Source of the DNA: Adenophora triphylla var. japonica
Lineage: Eukaryota > Streptophyta > Magnoliopsida > Asterales > Campanulaceae
Direction: 5' to 3'
DNA length: 64,000 bases
Assembly: GCA_022495995.1 (NCBI GenBank)
Contig: JAFEMH010005398.1
Span: forward strand, 1-64,000
This document shows, piece by piece, positions 34,773-45,191 of this stretch (positions are counted from its first letter, which is position 1; each line of letters begins with the position of its first letter). The translations under genes and the position numbers were made by a program. A model generated the notes under the pieces. The model had not been told where the DNA came from and did not search any database. It saw nothing but the letters and a program-made list of their open reading frames with translations.

Positions 34773-35461
34773 CCGATTTAGTAGCCGACTTCACCCAAGT
34801 TTGCAGCCGAGGAGTAGAGCCGGAAGTGCAACAACTTAAAGGTAAAACTGTTCCTAGATTTTGGACATTGTATACCGATGGAGCCTCAAATTCCAAAGGA
34901 ATTGGGTTGGGAATAGTCCTAAAGTCCCCTCAAGGTGATATCATACCTCAAGCTGTATCTTGTGAATTTAAGTGCAACAAATAACGGCCGAGTATGAAGC
35001 CCTAATCATGGGTTTAACTACGGCTTTGAGTTTGAATATTACACATTTAAATGTATTTGTTGACTCTCAACTCGCTAGCTAACCATTTTAATGGCGGCTT
35101 ATATGGCGAAGCATTTCAAGATGACTCTGTACCTCCAACATGTTAAAGCCTTAGCTTCGAAATTTCTATCATTCTCTTTGGAACAGTCCCCGAGAGAAGA
35201 AAATTCGAAGCGACGCCTTGGCTAACTTGGGTTCAACTTGCAAATTAATGTCGCATTCTAATATCCCCATTATTTATGTTAAGTACCCGGTGATAGACCA
35301 AGTTGAAGAAATTCAAGTGGTTACACCACCTATTGGGACACAAGATGTTAAACCTTCTTGGACCCAACCTCATTGAGTTTCTTCAACTTGGAACTATTCC
35401 CCCGATGTTAAGAATGTTAGATCATTTAAGATTCGAACTTCAACTTTCGTTTTGATAGATA
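34773..35461 (+). pseudogene. Second (archaeal-type) RNase H of element B, decayed
   Basis: LYTDGASNSKGIGLGIVL at about 34867-34920 begins a second RNase H domain, the extra copy known from Tat and Athila elements. It continues in broken frames with YEALIMGLTTALSLNI near 34990 and FVDSQLAS near 35055. Stops and frameshifts make it non-functional. It lies between the first RNase H and integrase, as expected. Confidence 0.7.
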
Positions 35462-36592
35462 ATGTCTTTGTTCAAGAAGTCTTTTGCAGGGCACTACTTG
35501 AGATGTGTCGATAACGATCAAGTTGAAGTGGTGCTTAAAGAAATCCATGAAGGAATATGTGGGAACCATTCCGGAGGAAAGGCACTAGCATCCAAGGCCC
35601 TCAAGACGGGATACTATTGGCCAACCATGCGTCGAGATGCCATGAGCTACGTACAGAAGTGTGACGCCTGCCAAAGACATAGCAACATCCTGCATCAACC
35701 TGCCGAACCTCTACATCCTATAGTCTCATCTTGGCCTTTCATGCAGTGGGGCATGGATATTGTAGGCAAGTTGCCCAAAGCTCCAGGAGGCAAAGTATTC
35801 ATGTTGGCTCTAACCGATTATTTCTCGAAATGGATCGAGGCAGAAGCTTATGTACAAGTAAGGGATAAAGAGGTAATTTCATTTTTAAAGAAAAATATCA
35901 TTAGCAGGTTTGGTGTACCATCAGAAATTGTATGTGACAACGGGTCACAGTTCATAAGCAAAAAGACCAGGGATTTTTGTGCTCGCTGGGGCATCAAGTT
36001 AATCATGTCCACACCTGTCCACCCTCAAGCCAACGGCCAAGCTGAATCAAGCAACAAGTTGATCATCAACAACTTGAAGAAGCGTCTAGACCAGAAGAAG
36101 GGAAAATGGGTTGAAGAATTACCACTTGTGCTATGGGCGGATAGAACTACTTCATAAGGAGCCACAGGTAGGACTCCCTATTCTTTAGTATTCGGAGCTG
36201 AAGCTGTGATTCCAGTCGAAGTGACAATCCCCACAGCAAGGTATGGCTTATTGACTCAAGATGAAAATAAACTCTTATTGACTCAAGATTTAGATACAAT
36301 TGATGAGATCAGGGATTTAGCCAAGATAAGGATGGCAGCTTATCAGCAACGAATCGCCAGATCTTACAACAAGAATGTCAGAGTAAGAAGGTTCCAGGTT
36401 GGCGATTTAGTTTTAAGAAAAGTATTTCAAAATACAAGAGAACTGAATGCAGGTAAACTAGCTCCCAAGTGGGAAGGCCCATATCTCATCGATGCTGAAG
36501 CTGGCAAAGGTGCGTACTGGTTGTCAACCCCAAGTGGAGACAGAATCCCTAGAAGTTGGAACGCTATCCACTTGAAACCCTATTTTATGTAA
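35462..36592 (+). pseudogene. Integrase of element B with one stop codon
   Basis: Integrase inserts the cDNA into the genome. The HHCC finger ends in CDACQRH at about 35660, and the core has GMDIVGKLP (first Asp), VCDNGSQF (second Asp, about 35930) and QANGQAESSNK (Glu, about 36030). The C-terminus has GDLVLRKVF and PKWEGPYLI and ends LKPYFM at 36592. A TAA at 36155-36157 between core and C-terminus (TTS*GATGR) is the only visible break. Confidence 0.85.
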
Positions 36593-36779
36593 GTCCAAGT
36601 TATTTACAACTAGACCCCCCAGGTACGGTTTAAGTTTATGTTAAGTTCAACTACATTTCAATTTTTTACTTTTATCAAATCCTTACTAACTTGAGCGTCG
36701 GAGGGGCGTTAGCTACGCTAACGCCCAACCCTAACATAAATCTGTTTTGCAAGGTGCAACTTGAGCAAATGGAACAGTC

Positions 36780-37047
36780 TCAACATGTTGACACGCCGAC
36801 GGCCGATACTGCCGAGGCCTGCCGAACAGCTCTCGACATGTTGACACGCCAAGATGCGGCCGATACTTGTTGAGGCTCAAGCCGGGAGCAGGTCAAACAT
36901 GTTGACACGCCGGTGCGGGCCGATACGTGTTTGAACCTGAAGAAGAAAATTTCAACATGTTGACACGCCAGTACGGCCGATACATGTTGGAATTCTAGCT
37001 GGAGAGGTATAGAGCTTGTTGACACGCCCGGACGGCTGATACTTGCT
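36780..37047. repeat. Tandem repeat of about 58 bp, five copies, in element B 3' region
   Basis: Units share 'acatgttgacacgcc' followed by 'cggccgatac.tgtt', starting near 36782, 36838, 36898, 36957 and 37016. It follows integrase and precedes the end of the antisense gene. Confidence 0.85.
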
Positions 37048-37539
37048 CTATCCCTTCAAACGATTTACCTCTGATCAAAGGTACTATTGGTTAAAAGATT
37101 TACATCTTTTCTTACGAATTAAGGTTTTGACACCTTCGCCTGGGCGCACGTTTTCACACTTCTTTAAGTTGTGAACTATTGGTTGTAACATTTTCATGTT
37201 ACCTACGGTTTATAACATTTACATGTTATCCAAAGAACAAACAAGCGTCCCTCAGGGACATAAGTTACCTTGCTAAAAAACCATTTTTCAAAAGATTTTC
37301 GCAACCAAAGGACAAGTTGGATAAGCCAACAAAGTCCCTAAAAACCTAAAAAAGCTTGGAGTACTAGACCACCTAGTACCCCCAAAAAGAAATTGTCTCG
37401 GCTCTTATGAGCCATTACAAACTAAAAAACCTTGTTTTCAGGGACACTCCCCCCATTTGTTGTACCAATAGAGGTACACAAATAAAGCAAAAAATTGTTT
37501 TCATCCAAAATATCCAAAAACTTTAAAATGTTTTTCAAA
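37048..37539. other. Element B 3' region, non-coding
   Basis: Between tandem repeat and antisense gene. It contains repeats of 'aaaagatttacatctttt'-like and 'taacatttacatgttat'-like inverted segments (37090-37220). No + strand gene. Confidence 0.4.
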
Positions 37540-39314
37540 CTTTTGGCTCTCGCCGCCGGTGTTGCATCTTCCACTTGATCATTTGGAGTAGCCACTATGG
37601 TGCTTAAATCCTTGTTAGCATCATCAACTAGAGCTTCTAGGCCGCGGAATTCACTTCTTCCGCATCCGCCGGCTCACCAATATGGTCCTCTAAAACTTTT
37701 CTCTCATCTTCCAAGTTCCAAGCTATGGCCCGTCCGTTTCATATTCTTCAATCATTTGAATGCGGGTCTCCAACAAAGTCTTGGTGGCATTAAATTTGAA
37801 GTTCCCTCTCGCAACTTCAAGTTCTTTCATATGAGCCTTATTCTCAAAGACGAATGGCTTCCACTTCTTCTCCCAAGCGTTCAAAATCCTTCCTCAAACC
37901 TTCCACCTCACCAAAGATGCTTGTTTGCCTCCCTCTTCAACTTCTCCACTTCCTTGGCACTTTTGGTAGCCTCCTTTTTGATTCTCGCAGCTTCGTGACC
38001 AAGCCTCGCCGCTTTGATCTTCAATACATCAATGTAGGCCACAATCGGGGTCATGAGTTCCTGCACCAAAAAAAAAGATGTTAATACTTTATCAAGCTCT
38101 TTGATAAAATTCAAAGATTCCTTCATCTTTACCTTCTCAACAACAGCCCTAAATTTTTCTCCTAACTTCTCCATGTCCATATCACTGTTTGCATCCGTGG
38201 CCTCAGCTTCCACCAGCTTTCTTTTCTTTGCATCCCCCTTCTTCTTGGATGCAGCCACGTGAGAGCTAGCCACAATAGACACAGGGGTTTACCATCCTTC
38301 TTTGCCAAGCTTTTTGCTCTGGCTGCAGCAAGAAGGTCAGCAGCGGTAACAGTTTCCTTGGAGCGAGTGGCTGCAAAATAGGATGAAGAGTTAGAACAGA
38401 TTAAAAGGGTTAGAACAACTTGGAGATAGGCAAAGATTTAAAGTATTTGATTAACCTGTAGACATTGGGATAGGCTCAGAAAAGGTTTCTTCAAGGTTTG
38501 CCTCTCGGGCTTCTTCGGGACCAACTTCCTTGTTAGAATCTGCAACAAATTGAACTGGTAGTGCCTTAAAAGTTCTCACTAAGGGTTCCAAGTTATAGAT
38601 CTCGCTCGCTCTTTCCTCTGTGTTGTCTTTAAAGGGAAAAAGCACATCCAATTTCGCAACTAGGCCAAAGAAAAATTTGGAGAAATAGTTAGTACATTGC
38701 TGAAAATCATCATTAGAGTAAGAAAAATTGCCTACTACCTTGGGACCTCCATTTGAAGTTGGCACCCACATCCTTCACTGTGGTGCTCTTCTTTGCAAAA
38801 AGAACTTGTTCTTCCACCCTCTATCGGCGGGATCAACATTGTCGATTAAGAAAGGCGTCCTACCAACCCTAACCCTAAAACCATATCTCCCTAAACCAAA
38901 GCTCCTAAACTCATGCGTAAAAGCAAATTCCTCTAGACCAATTGCTAACTCTGTTTCTGCATTTAGCCTTACTAGGGTTTGAAGGCTTCTCCAACCTTGA
39001 GGCATGAGTTGGGCATAGTTAAGCTTGGAAGATACAAAGAACTGGGTGATTAAAATTGGAAACGGGAATTTTGCACCAATAGTGAACGGATATTCAGTGG
39101 AAACATACCCATTCGGGGAAAAACACTGGAGTTAGGTCGTGGTGGGTAAAAGTTCGCTTCAAAAGCCATGGCGTGATTCCTCTTGATAATTTCTAAATTG
39201 GCGGCAGAATGGTACACTTTTCTTTTTCGTGGTTCTTCAACATGTTTTGGGTGAGAAAACCCACGGCAAACCCTCTCCACTCTCGATTAAAGTTACCACC
39301 TTTCTCTTCCCCAT
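37540..39314 (-). pseudogene. Antisense gene of element B (Tat antisense ORF), broken
   Basis: Read on the minus strand, opposite to gag-pol. From an ATG at 39314 the N-terminal part (across frames) contains YVSTEYPFTIGAKFPFP and ADRGWKNKFFF, which resembles the 'putative gypsy-type transposon' domain seen in antisense ORFs of Grande/Tat elements. The C-terminal part, from 38282 down to about 37600, is Lys/Glu-rich and coiled-coil-like (KEVEKLKREANK, EVEGLRKDFERLGEEVEA). Several stops and frameshifts separate the pieces, though some may be introns. A TATA-like CATAAATAAG lies on the minus strand near 39490. Its role is unknown. Confidence 0.6.
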
Positions 39315-39682
39315 TTTTCAAGCTTAAAACAAAGATTCAAAGATGGAACTGAAAAGGAAACAAGAAACTCACCGGCAATTTCTACTTGATTCTCCTCTCC
39401 AAACCGTCTTCCCTGGTTCTCCTTCTTCTTCCCGTAATCTTTTTGAAAGCTACGTTTTTGAAAAGGAGAGTTGGAACAGGAATCTTCTTATTTATGGAGG
39501 TTGAAAGTGGTTGAGACCTTTTAAAACAAATACACCTTTTTGCCTTGGGAAAAACCACTTAACCGTCCCGTCGCATCCTTTTAAAACCGTCATCCTTTTT
39601 CTTTCTAGTTTTGGCAAACCTTTTGAATTCTTTTTGTCTCTTTCTATTCCTCTTTTTTAAATTCAAAAAGTTTGGGGGCAAT

Positions 39683-40259
39683 TGTTGGGCCCTACATTTT
39701 CAGTCAACATGTTTGCAACTTACGCCTAAACAACTTGGTACTAACAACTTGGGTTGTTCTGTTTACAACTTGGTTTTTACAGGTTGGGACGCATAACGTT
39801 TTTCCTATTTTATAGGGATCAAGCCAAAGACCATTTCCGCCACGTTTCTTCAGCAAGCCAACGACTATCTCTTTCCCAACGGACGAGTGTGGATAAATCT
39901 CCAAGGATAAACCCCAATTCCGAGTTTGTAGGCCCTCATTGTTATTTAGTTTTATTCTTGAGGTATAAAAGGGGACATACACTGTAAATTCACACACGGA
40001 CTACACTAGCCTAAGCTCCCTTTTCATACGCTCTTAGCTTTGTAATTTGGGATACATTCTTAGTAAACTTTCGGTGAAGGTAGGAGCCACATCCTCCCGG
40101 GGTTTTGTGCCGGCGAACAAGTTGTTCAAGGGCTTTCCCTAGTCAACAAACCACTTGTGTCCATTTCTATTCATTTCGATGATCATTGTACCTAGATTCA
40201 TATCACTTTAGTCACTTTTCCCATCATAAAAATATAATTGTTGAAATTTGACCAAAACA
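39683..40259 (+). repeat. 3' LTR of element B
   Basis: Starts TGTTGGGCCCTACATTTTCA after the polypurine tract and ends ACCAAAACA at 40259, where copia sequence begins at once. Confidence 0.9.
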
Positions 40260-40260
40260 A

Positions 40261-43200
40261 TGACCAAATATGAGCATGTCATCTACATATAAACAAACAA
40301 ATACATATGTGTTACCAAATTTCTTTGAATATATACACTTATCACATTCATTTGTGATAAAACCATTCCTAATCATGACATTGTCAAATTTCTCATGCCA
40401 TTGTTTAGGAGCTTGCTTCAAGCCATACAAGGACTTAACAAGTTTGCATACCTTGTACTCTTGTCCTTTTACTTTGAAGCCTTCGGGCTGCTCCATGTAA
40501 ATTTCTTCATTCAAATCACCATTTAAAAATGCAGTTTTTACATTCATTTGATGTATATGCAGATTATACAAAGCTGCAATGGCTATTAAGATTCGAATTA
40601 AAGTAATTCTTGCAACAGGAGAGTATGTGTCAAAGAAGTCAAATCCTTCCATTTGACGATATCCTTGAGCCTTGTATTTGTCCACGGAACCATCCGGCCT
40701 TAATTTCTTTTTGAAAATCCATTTGCATCCTATTGGTTTAGAACCTTTTGGAAGATCAACCACTTGCCAAGTGTTGTTACTTAAAATGTATTCAATCTCA
40801 CTATTTACAGCTTCTTTCCAGAATGTGGATTCAGAGCAGTTCATGGCTTCCTTAAATGATTGAGGTTCATCTTCAATCATAAAGTTAGAGATAAAATCTG
40901 GACCAAAAGTTTTAGCAATTTTAGCTCTCTTGCTTCTTCTTGGTTCAACATCTTCATTGTTTTCAGAAGTGCTTTCACGTGATCTCTTAGGAGTATTTTC
41001 ACAAATATCCTTTTTCATAGGGAACACGTCCTCAAAAAATTCAGCGTCACGAGATTCAATTATTGTATTGACATGAATGTCATTTACTTCAGATTTGTGT
41101 ACTAAGAATCTGTACGCACTGCTATTCATTGCATATCCAGTAAATACACAGTCAACGGTCTTAGGTCCTAACTTTGACCGTTTAGGAGGTGGAATGACAA
41201 CCTTTGCGAGACACCCCCACACTTTGAGGAATTTACAGGAAGGCTTTCTTCCTTTCCACAATTCATATGGTATAGAATCAGTTTTCTTGTGTGGAATCCT
41301 ATTCAACACAAAGTTAGCGGATAACACCGCTTCCCCCCACAAGTTTTGTGGCAAACCCGAACTTCCAAGCATACAGTTAACCATATCTTTTATAGTTCTG
41401 TTTTTCCTCTCAGCAATACCATTTTGCTGCGGAGTATAGGGTGCGATTGTTTGATGAATGATACCAAATTTGGATCATAGGTCACTAGATTCCGTCGATT
41501 CATATTCACCACCCCTATCGGACCTTAATACTTTAATTGTCTTTTCAAGTTGATTTTCAACTTCAGTTTTGTAAGTGATGAAAGCATCCATTGCTTCATC
41601 CTTACTACTTAGCAAATAGACATAACAATATCTACTTCGATCATCAATAAAAGTAACAAAGTATTTCTTAGCGCCTCGAGTTGGGACAAACTTTAAATCA
41701 CATAGATCACTATGGATTAATCCCAACAGTTGGCTAGTCCTTTCAACTTGTTTAAAAGGTTTCTTTGAAAACTTTGCTTCAATACAAACTTCGCATTTGT
41801 GACCAAGTTTTGGAATGAGTCCTAAACCAACAAGCTTTCTCAAAGAAGCACGATTCACATGTCCTAAACGACCATGCCATAAATTAGAAGACTCGCACAA
41901 GTAAATAGAATTGTCAATTTTATTTATCACTTGAGGGTACAAATATGTGGACTTCTTGTCCACTACAACAGCATTTGCCTTAAATAGGCCATCTAGCAAG
42001 TATCCCTTTCCAACATACATTCCTCCCTTAGTAAGTACAAACTTATCAGATTCAAATAAAATTTTGAAACCTTTCTTACTAAGTAAAGAACCAAAAATTA
42101 AATTATTTCTTATGTCGGGTACATGCATCACATCGTTGAGAGTAAGCTCCTTTCCCGATGTGAACTTCAAGATCACCTTCCCAATGCCTTCAGTCTTGGA
42201 AGTTGCAGAATTTCCCATATAGAGAAAATCTTCACGTTCCATCTTCTTGTATTCTGCAAATAAGCTTTTGTCGGCACATATGTGACGAGTGGCTCCGGTG
42301 TCCATCCACTAATCCTTGACGTTTGACACCAAGTTGGCTTCACATACAACGGCATACAGACTTACTTCGGAGACACCCACATATAGAGTATCTATTTCAG
42401 TCATGTTTGCTTGGGGAGGCTTCTTCTTCTTGCTTCGACAATCTTTTGCCCAATGACCGCTTTTTCCACAATTGTAGCAGTCCCCTTTGAACTTGAAGCG
42501 TTTGTTGCTGTCATTACTTGACTTCTTCTTAGAAGAGTCACCATGCTTCCTTTTGTTGTTCTTGGGTCGGGATTCTTCCACCATGTTAGCCTTCGCTTCC
42601 ATGTTTCGAGTATTGGCCCTCTTTTCTGCACTTCGATTGTCTTCTTCAATGCGAAGACGAACAAGCAAGTCTTCCATTGACATCTCTTTAAGCTTGTGCT
42701 TGAGATAATTTTTGAAATCTCTCCATGAAGGAGGCAACTTCTCAATCATACATGCAATTTGGAAGGACTCACTCAATTGCATCCCTTCGGCTTCAAGGTT
42801 ATGCAATAGGACTTGCATCTCTTCGACCTGATTCATTACAGTTTTAGAATCATTCATTTTAAAATCCAAAAACTTTGCAACAAAGAACTTCTTTGTTCCA
42901 GCATCTTCGGTTTTGTATTTCTTGTCGAGAGAATCCCAAAGTCCTTTTGCAGTTTGAATGGAGTAATACACGTTATACAATGTGTTGTCTAGTCCATTCA
43001 AGATGTAGTTCCGACATAGATAATCAGCATGTTTCCATGCATCAATAGCCATTTGTGTAGCCTTGTCTACTACACCTTCCGCCGCTATGGGACATTCTTC
43101 ACGTAAGAACTTTACTAGTCCAAGCGTTGTGAGATAGAACAACATTTTCTGTTGCCAACGTTTGAAATCAGTCCCATTGAACTTTTTCGGTTTCTCGTAC

Positions 43201-43307
43201 TACGAGGCTGGTGGCATCATAAGTTGATTAGCACTTGAAGTACTCCCTATTGCATTAGGATTCCTTGCAATAGTCTCACTACTAATGGAGTCATTTCCAT
43301 TAGCCAT
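40261..43307 (-). pseudogene. Copia gag-protease-integrase-RT polyprotein, three stops, truncated
   Basis: Domains in copia order. Gag from MANGNDSISSE (43307) with a CCHC knuckle CYNCGKSGHWAKDC near 42470; protease with DTGATRHIC near 42295; GAG-pre-integrase LWHGRLGHVNRASL near 41870; integrase with IHSDLCDLK, FIDDRSRYCYVY and VLRSDRGGEY; and PQQNGIAERKNR near 41420. RT has WKEAVNSEI, KTAFLNGDL, SLYGLKQAPKQW and YVDDMLIFG, which runs into the LTR of element B. Stops are TAG 43200-43202, TAG 42309-42311 and TGA 41475-41477. RNase H is lost, so the element could not move by itself even without the stops. Confidence 0.85.
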
Positions 43308-43332
43308 TTTCTGTTACGAAAACAGAAAATCC
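43298..43332 (-). promoter_or_regulatory. 10-bp hairpin overlapping the copia gag start codon
   Basis: ATTTTCTGTT (43306-43315) and AACAGAAAAT (43321-43330) form a perfect 10-bp stem with a 5-nt loop. On the minus strand the ATG of gag lies at the base of the 3' arm, so the start codon would be partly paired in the RNA. Confidence 0.5.
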
Positions 43333-43559
43333 AATAAGAAAGAGCTGAAGTAGAGAAGATAAAATTCAAAAAAAAATACCTGAAAATATTGTCTTAATAT
43401 TGATGTGTAAATGTTTAGATAAATCTTCAATACGAAAATCGCACGAAGGAGATTAAAGCGAGGTATGCTAAAGCAAATCTCCTTAAACAATATTTTGCCT
43501 CCGTAATTGTGCAAACGGATCGATGGCGAATGTCTCCAAAGACACAACGCTTTTTACCA

Positions 43560-44086
43560 AGAGTTAGTGTGCACTTTAACTAACCTTGACGGGCAAACCA
43601 AATTCAGACTTGCTCTTAGTCTTCAAACTTTGAAGAAAGAATGATAAACGAACTCTTTGAACGAATCAAAACACTTTGAATGAGGGAGAGAGAGATTTGG
43701 ATTTCTTGTGTTTGACTTGATAACAACTTGGTTGGATTACTTGATGATTGAATGAAGGAATAGGGGTCTATATATAGGGTAGATTGAGTCAGTTGTGATT
43801 GTTTCACAAAAGTCACAACCCTTCAAGCTAGCACCTGTTCGGACATCAATCTTAACAGACAGCAACTGCTCGGTCGAGCACCATTGGTGCCTCGCCCGAG
43901 CATAGGCTAGTTTCTCGGCCGAGCAAAGCATATGCCTCGCCCGAGCAGAAGTTAACAGAAGAGTCATGTTTCTGGACAGTCATGCTCGGCCGAGCAGTTC
44001 ATAGAATTTGAACTGTCGTGACTTTTGGATTTTAGACTCCTTGTTGACTTTTCAATTCACCCTAATATTCACCCAATATTCCAACA
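43560..44086 (-). repeat. 5' LTR of copia element C (inner border approximate)
   Basis: The outer end TGTTGGAATATTGGG is clear at 44086 (minus strand). A symmetric TATA box CTATATATAG lies at 43768-43777, about 310 bp in. Five palindromic motifs lie upstream of it in U3. Since the second LTR is missing, the inner border cannot be set by comparison. Confidence 0.6.
43867..43996. promoter_or_regulatory. Five TGCTCGGCCGAGCA-type palindromes in copia U3
   Basis: Copies: TGCTCGGTCGAGCA at 43867-43880, TGCCTCGCCCGAGCA at 43888-43902, TCTCGGCCGAGCA at 43913-43925, TGCCTCGCCCGAGCA at 43933-43947 and TGCTCGGCCGAGCA at 43983-43996. The last is a perfect palindrome. They lie 90-220 bp upstream of the TATA box in the direction of transcription, where repeated enhancer sites would be expected. 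Their function is inferred. Confidence 0.65.
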
Positions 44087-44309
44087 CTATAACCATCTAT
44101 ATTTGGGAGGGAAAAGTTATCACTAGATTGCACTTGTGCCTTTATATATATTGATGGATAAAATTCCACTAGGTAATAAAACCTTGCAAGTACAAGTTAC
44201 CGAAGTAGCAGTACAAGTAAGGGTCGAACCACAGAGACTTGCGTGTTCAACAAGTTGATTTAATTAATGCAGAAAGTAACCAAAAGGGGTTTTTGAATGA
44301 TTAAACTAA
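44087..44309. other. Unclassified repeat-like DNA, left of the Harbinger element
   Basis: It includes 'gcaagtacaagttaccgaag' and 'gggtcgaaccacagagactt', motifs of a type often seen near the ends of plant LTR elements, but I cannot name the family. It seems to continue at 45192 beyond the Harbinger insertion. Confidence 0.35.
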
Positions 44310-45191
44310 GGCTCCGTTTGTTTCGCGTAAAATATTTTCCGGAAAACATTTTCCGGAAAATGTTTTACGCGAAAACATTTTACATGTAAAATGTTTTCAT
44401 GTAAAAAGGTTTCCTTGTAAAATGTTTTCTTGTAAAATGTCATGATCTTGTTTTCAGTTGTTTGATAAATTTGACGAAAATGTTTTCCGGTAAATTTGCA
44501 AATAAAACCATAATATGAAAGCAATTAATCTATTTTAGAAAAGAAAAATATTATATATAATAATCTACTAAAATGCTCACACTTTCTTCAACCCCCCCAC
44601 CTTCCCATACATATCTCTCTCTCTCCGGCGAGTTAGATTTACAGATCTCAAACCGAGTCAAAGCTCCGACTGAACAGGGCCGGAGATGAAGCAATGAATT
44701 TGGCCGGAGATGACAACTGCGGTGGAAATTGAAGGTGTGCGGTGCTGTTCCGGTTCAGGATGGTGACAAGGGCGGCCATCGGACTGAACAGGGCCCTTTG
44801 GAGAAGGAGCAGTGGCGTTCGAAGAAGGGGTTTTCACCGGAAATTGTTGGAACAAGGGGAGTGAATTGCGCCGGAGATGAAAGAGGGAGTCACCGGAATG
44901 CGCAGTGGTGGTCGGATGTCACCGGCGTTGGGTCGACGACAATGGAGGAAGAAGGGAAGAGAGTTGTAAAATGATTTACGAATTATAAATCGGTAAATCA
45001 TTTTACAAAGAAAACCTCCTTTTTTTACATTGACCGAAAATGTTTTACATTTGACTATCTTTTACAAGTGGTTACCAAACACTCGAAAATGGGTAAAACA
45101 TTTTCCGGAAAACATTTTACTTGAAACAAACACCCGAAAACAAGGAAAACATTTTCCGGAAAATGTTTTACGCAAAACAAACGGAGCCTAA
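44307..45191. mobile_element. Harbinger/Tourist-like element with TAA target duplication
   Basis: The element spans 44310-45188 (879 bp) and is bordered by TAA on both sides (44307-44309 and 45189-45191), the duplication length and base use of PIF/Harbinger elements. Ends are inverted repeats: GGCTCCGTTTGTTTCGCGTA on the left against GGCTCCGTTTGTTTTGCGTA inward from the right, with similarity continuing through TTTTCCGGAAAA palindromes (two near each end). No transposase. The centre (about 44640-44975) is GC-rich and unlike the ends, with 'gccggagatga' repeated, and may be captured host sequence. Confidence 0.8.

Larger units (their letters stand above)
30405..40259 (+). mobile_element. Element B: Tat-type Ty3/gypsy retrotransposon, chimeric flanks
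   Basis: It has two 577-bp LTRs (30405-30981, 39683-40259), a primer-binding site, gag, protease, RT, RNase H, a second RNase H, integrase, a tandem repeat and an antisense reading frame. The second RNase H and the antisense frame are marks of Tat lineages. The polypurine tract is 'tttgggggcaat' just before 39683. The 5-bp flanks are ATCAC on the left and ATGAC on the right, so they do not match, and the outside sequences belong to different elements: A's LTR on the left and copia C on the right. Confidence 0.85.
40260..44086 (-). mobile_element. Element C: Ty1/copia retrotransposon, 3' part missing
   Basis: Read on minus: 5' LTR beginning TGTTGGAATATTGGG at 44086, a leader, gag start at 43307 and a polyprotein that ends inside RT at 40261. 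The rest of RT, RNase H and the 3' LTR are missing, and the break coincides with the border of element B. Apart from three stop codons it is uninterrupted for 3 kb, so it is relatively young. The inner border of the LTR and the primer-binding site could not be placed. Confidence 0.8.

Noticed and set aside
30400..40264. ATCAC/ATGAC as a target duplication of element B with one mutation.
   Set aside because: The sequences outside the two borders belong to different elements that are both truncated there, so the 4 of 5 match is probably chance.
40077..41439. Plus-strand frames across element C.
   Set aside because: They are shadows of copia integrase and RT on the minus strand.
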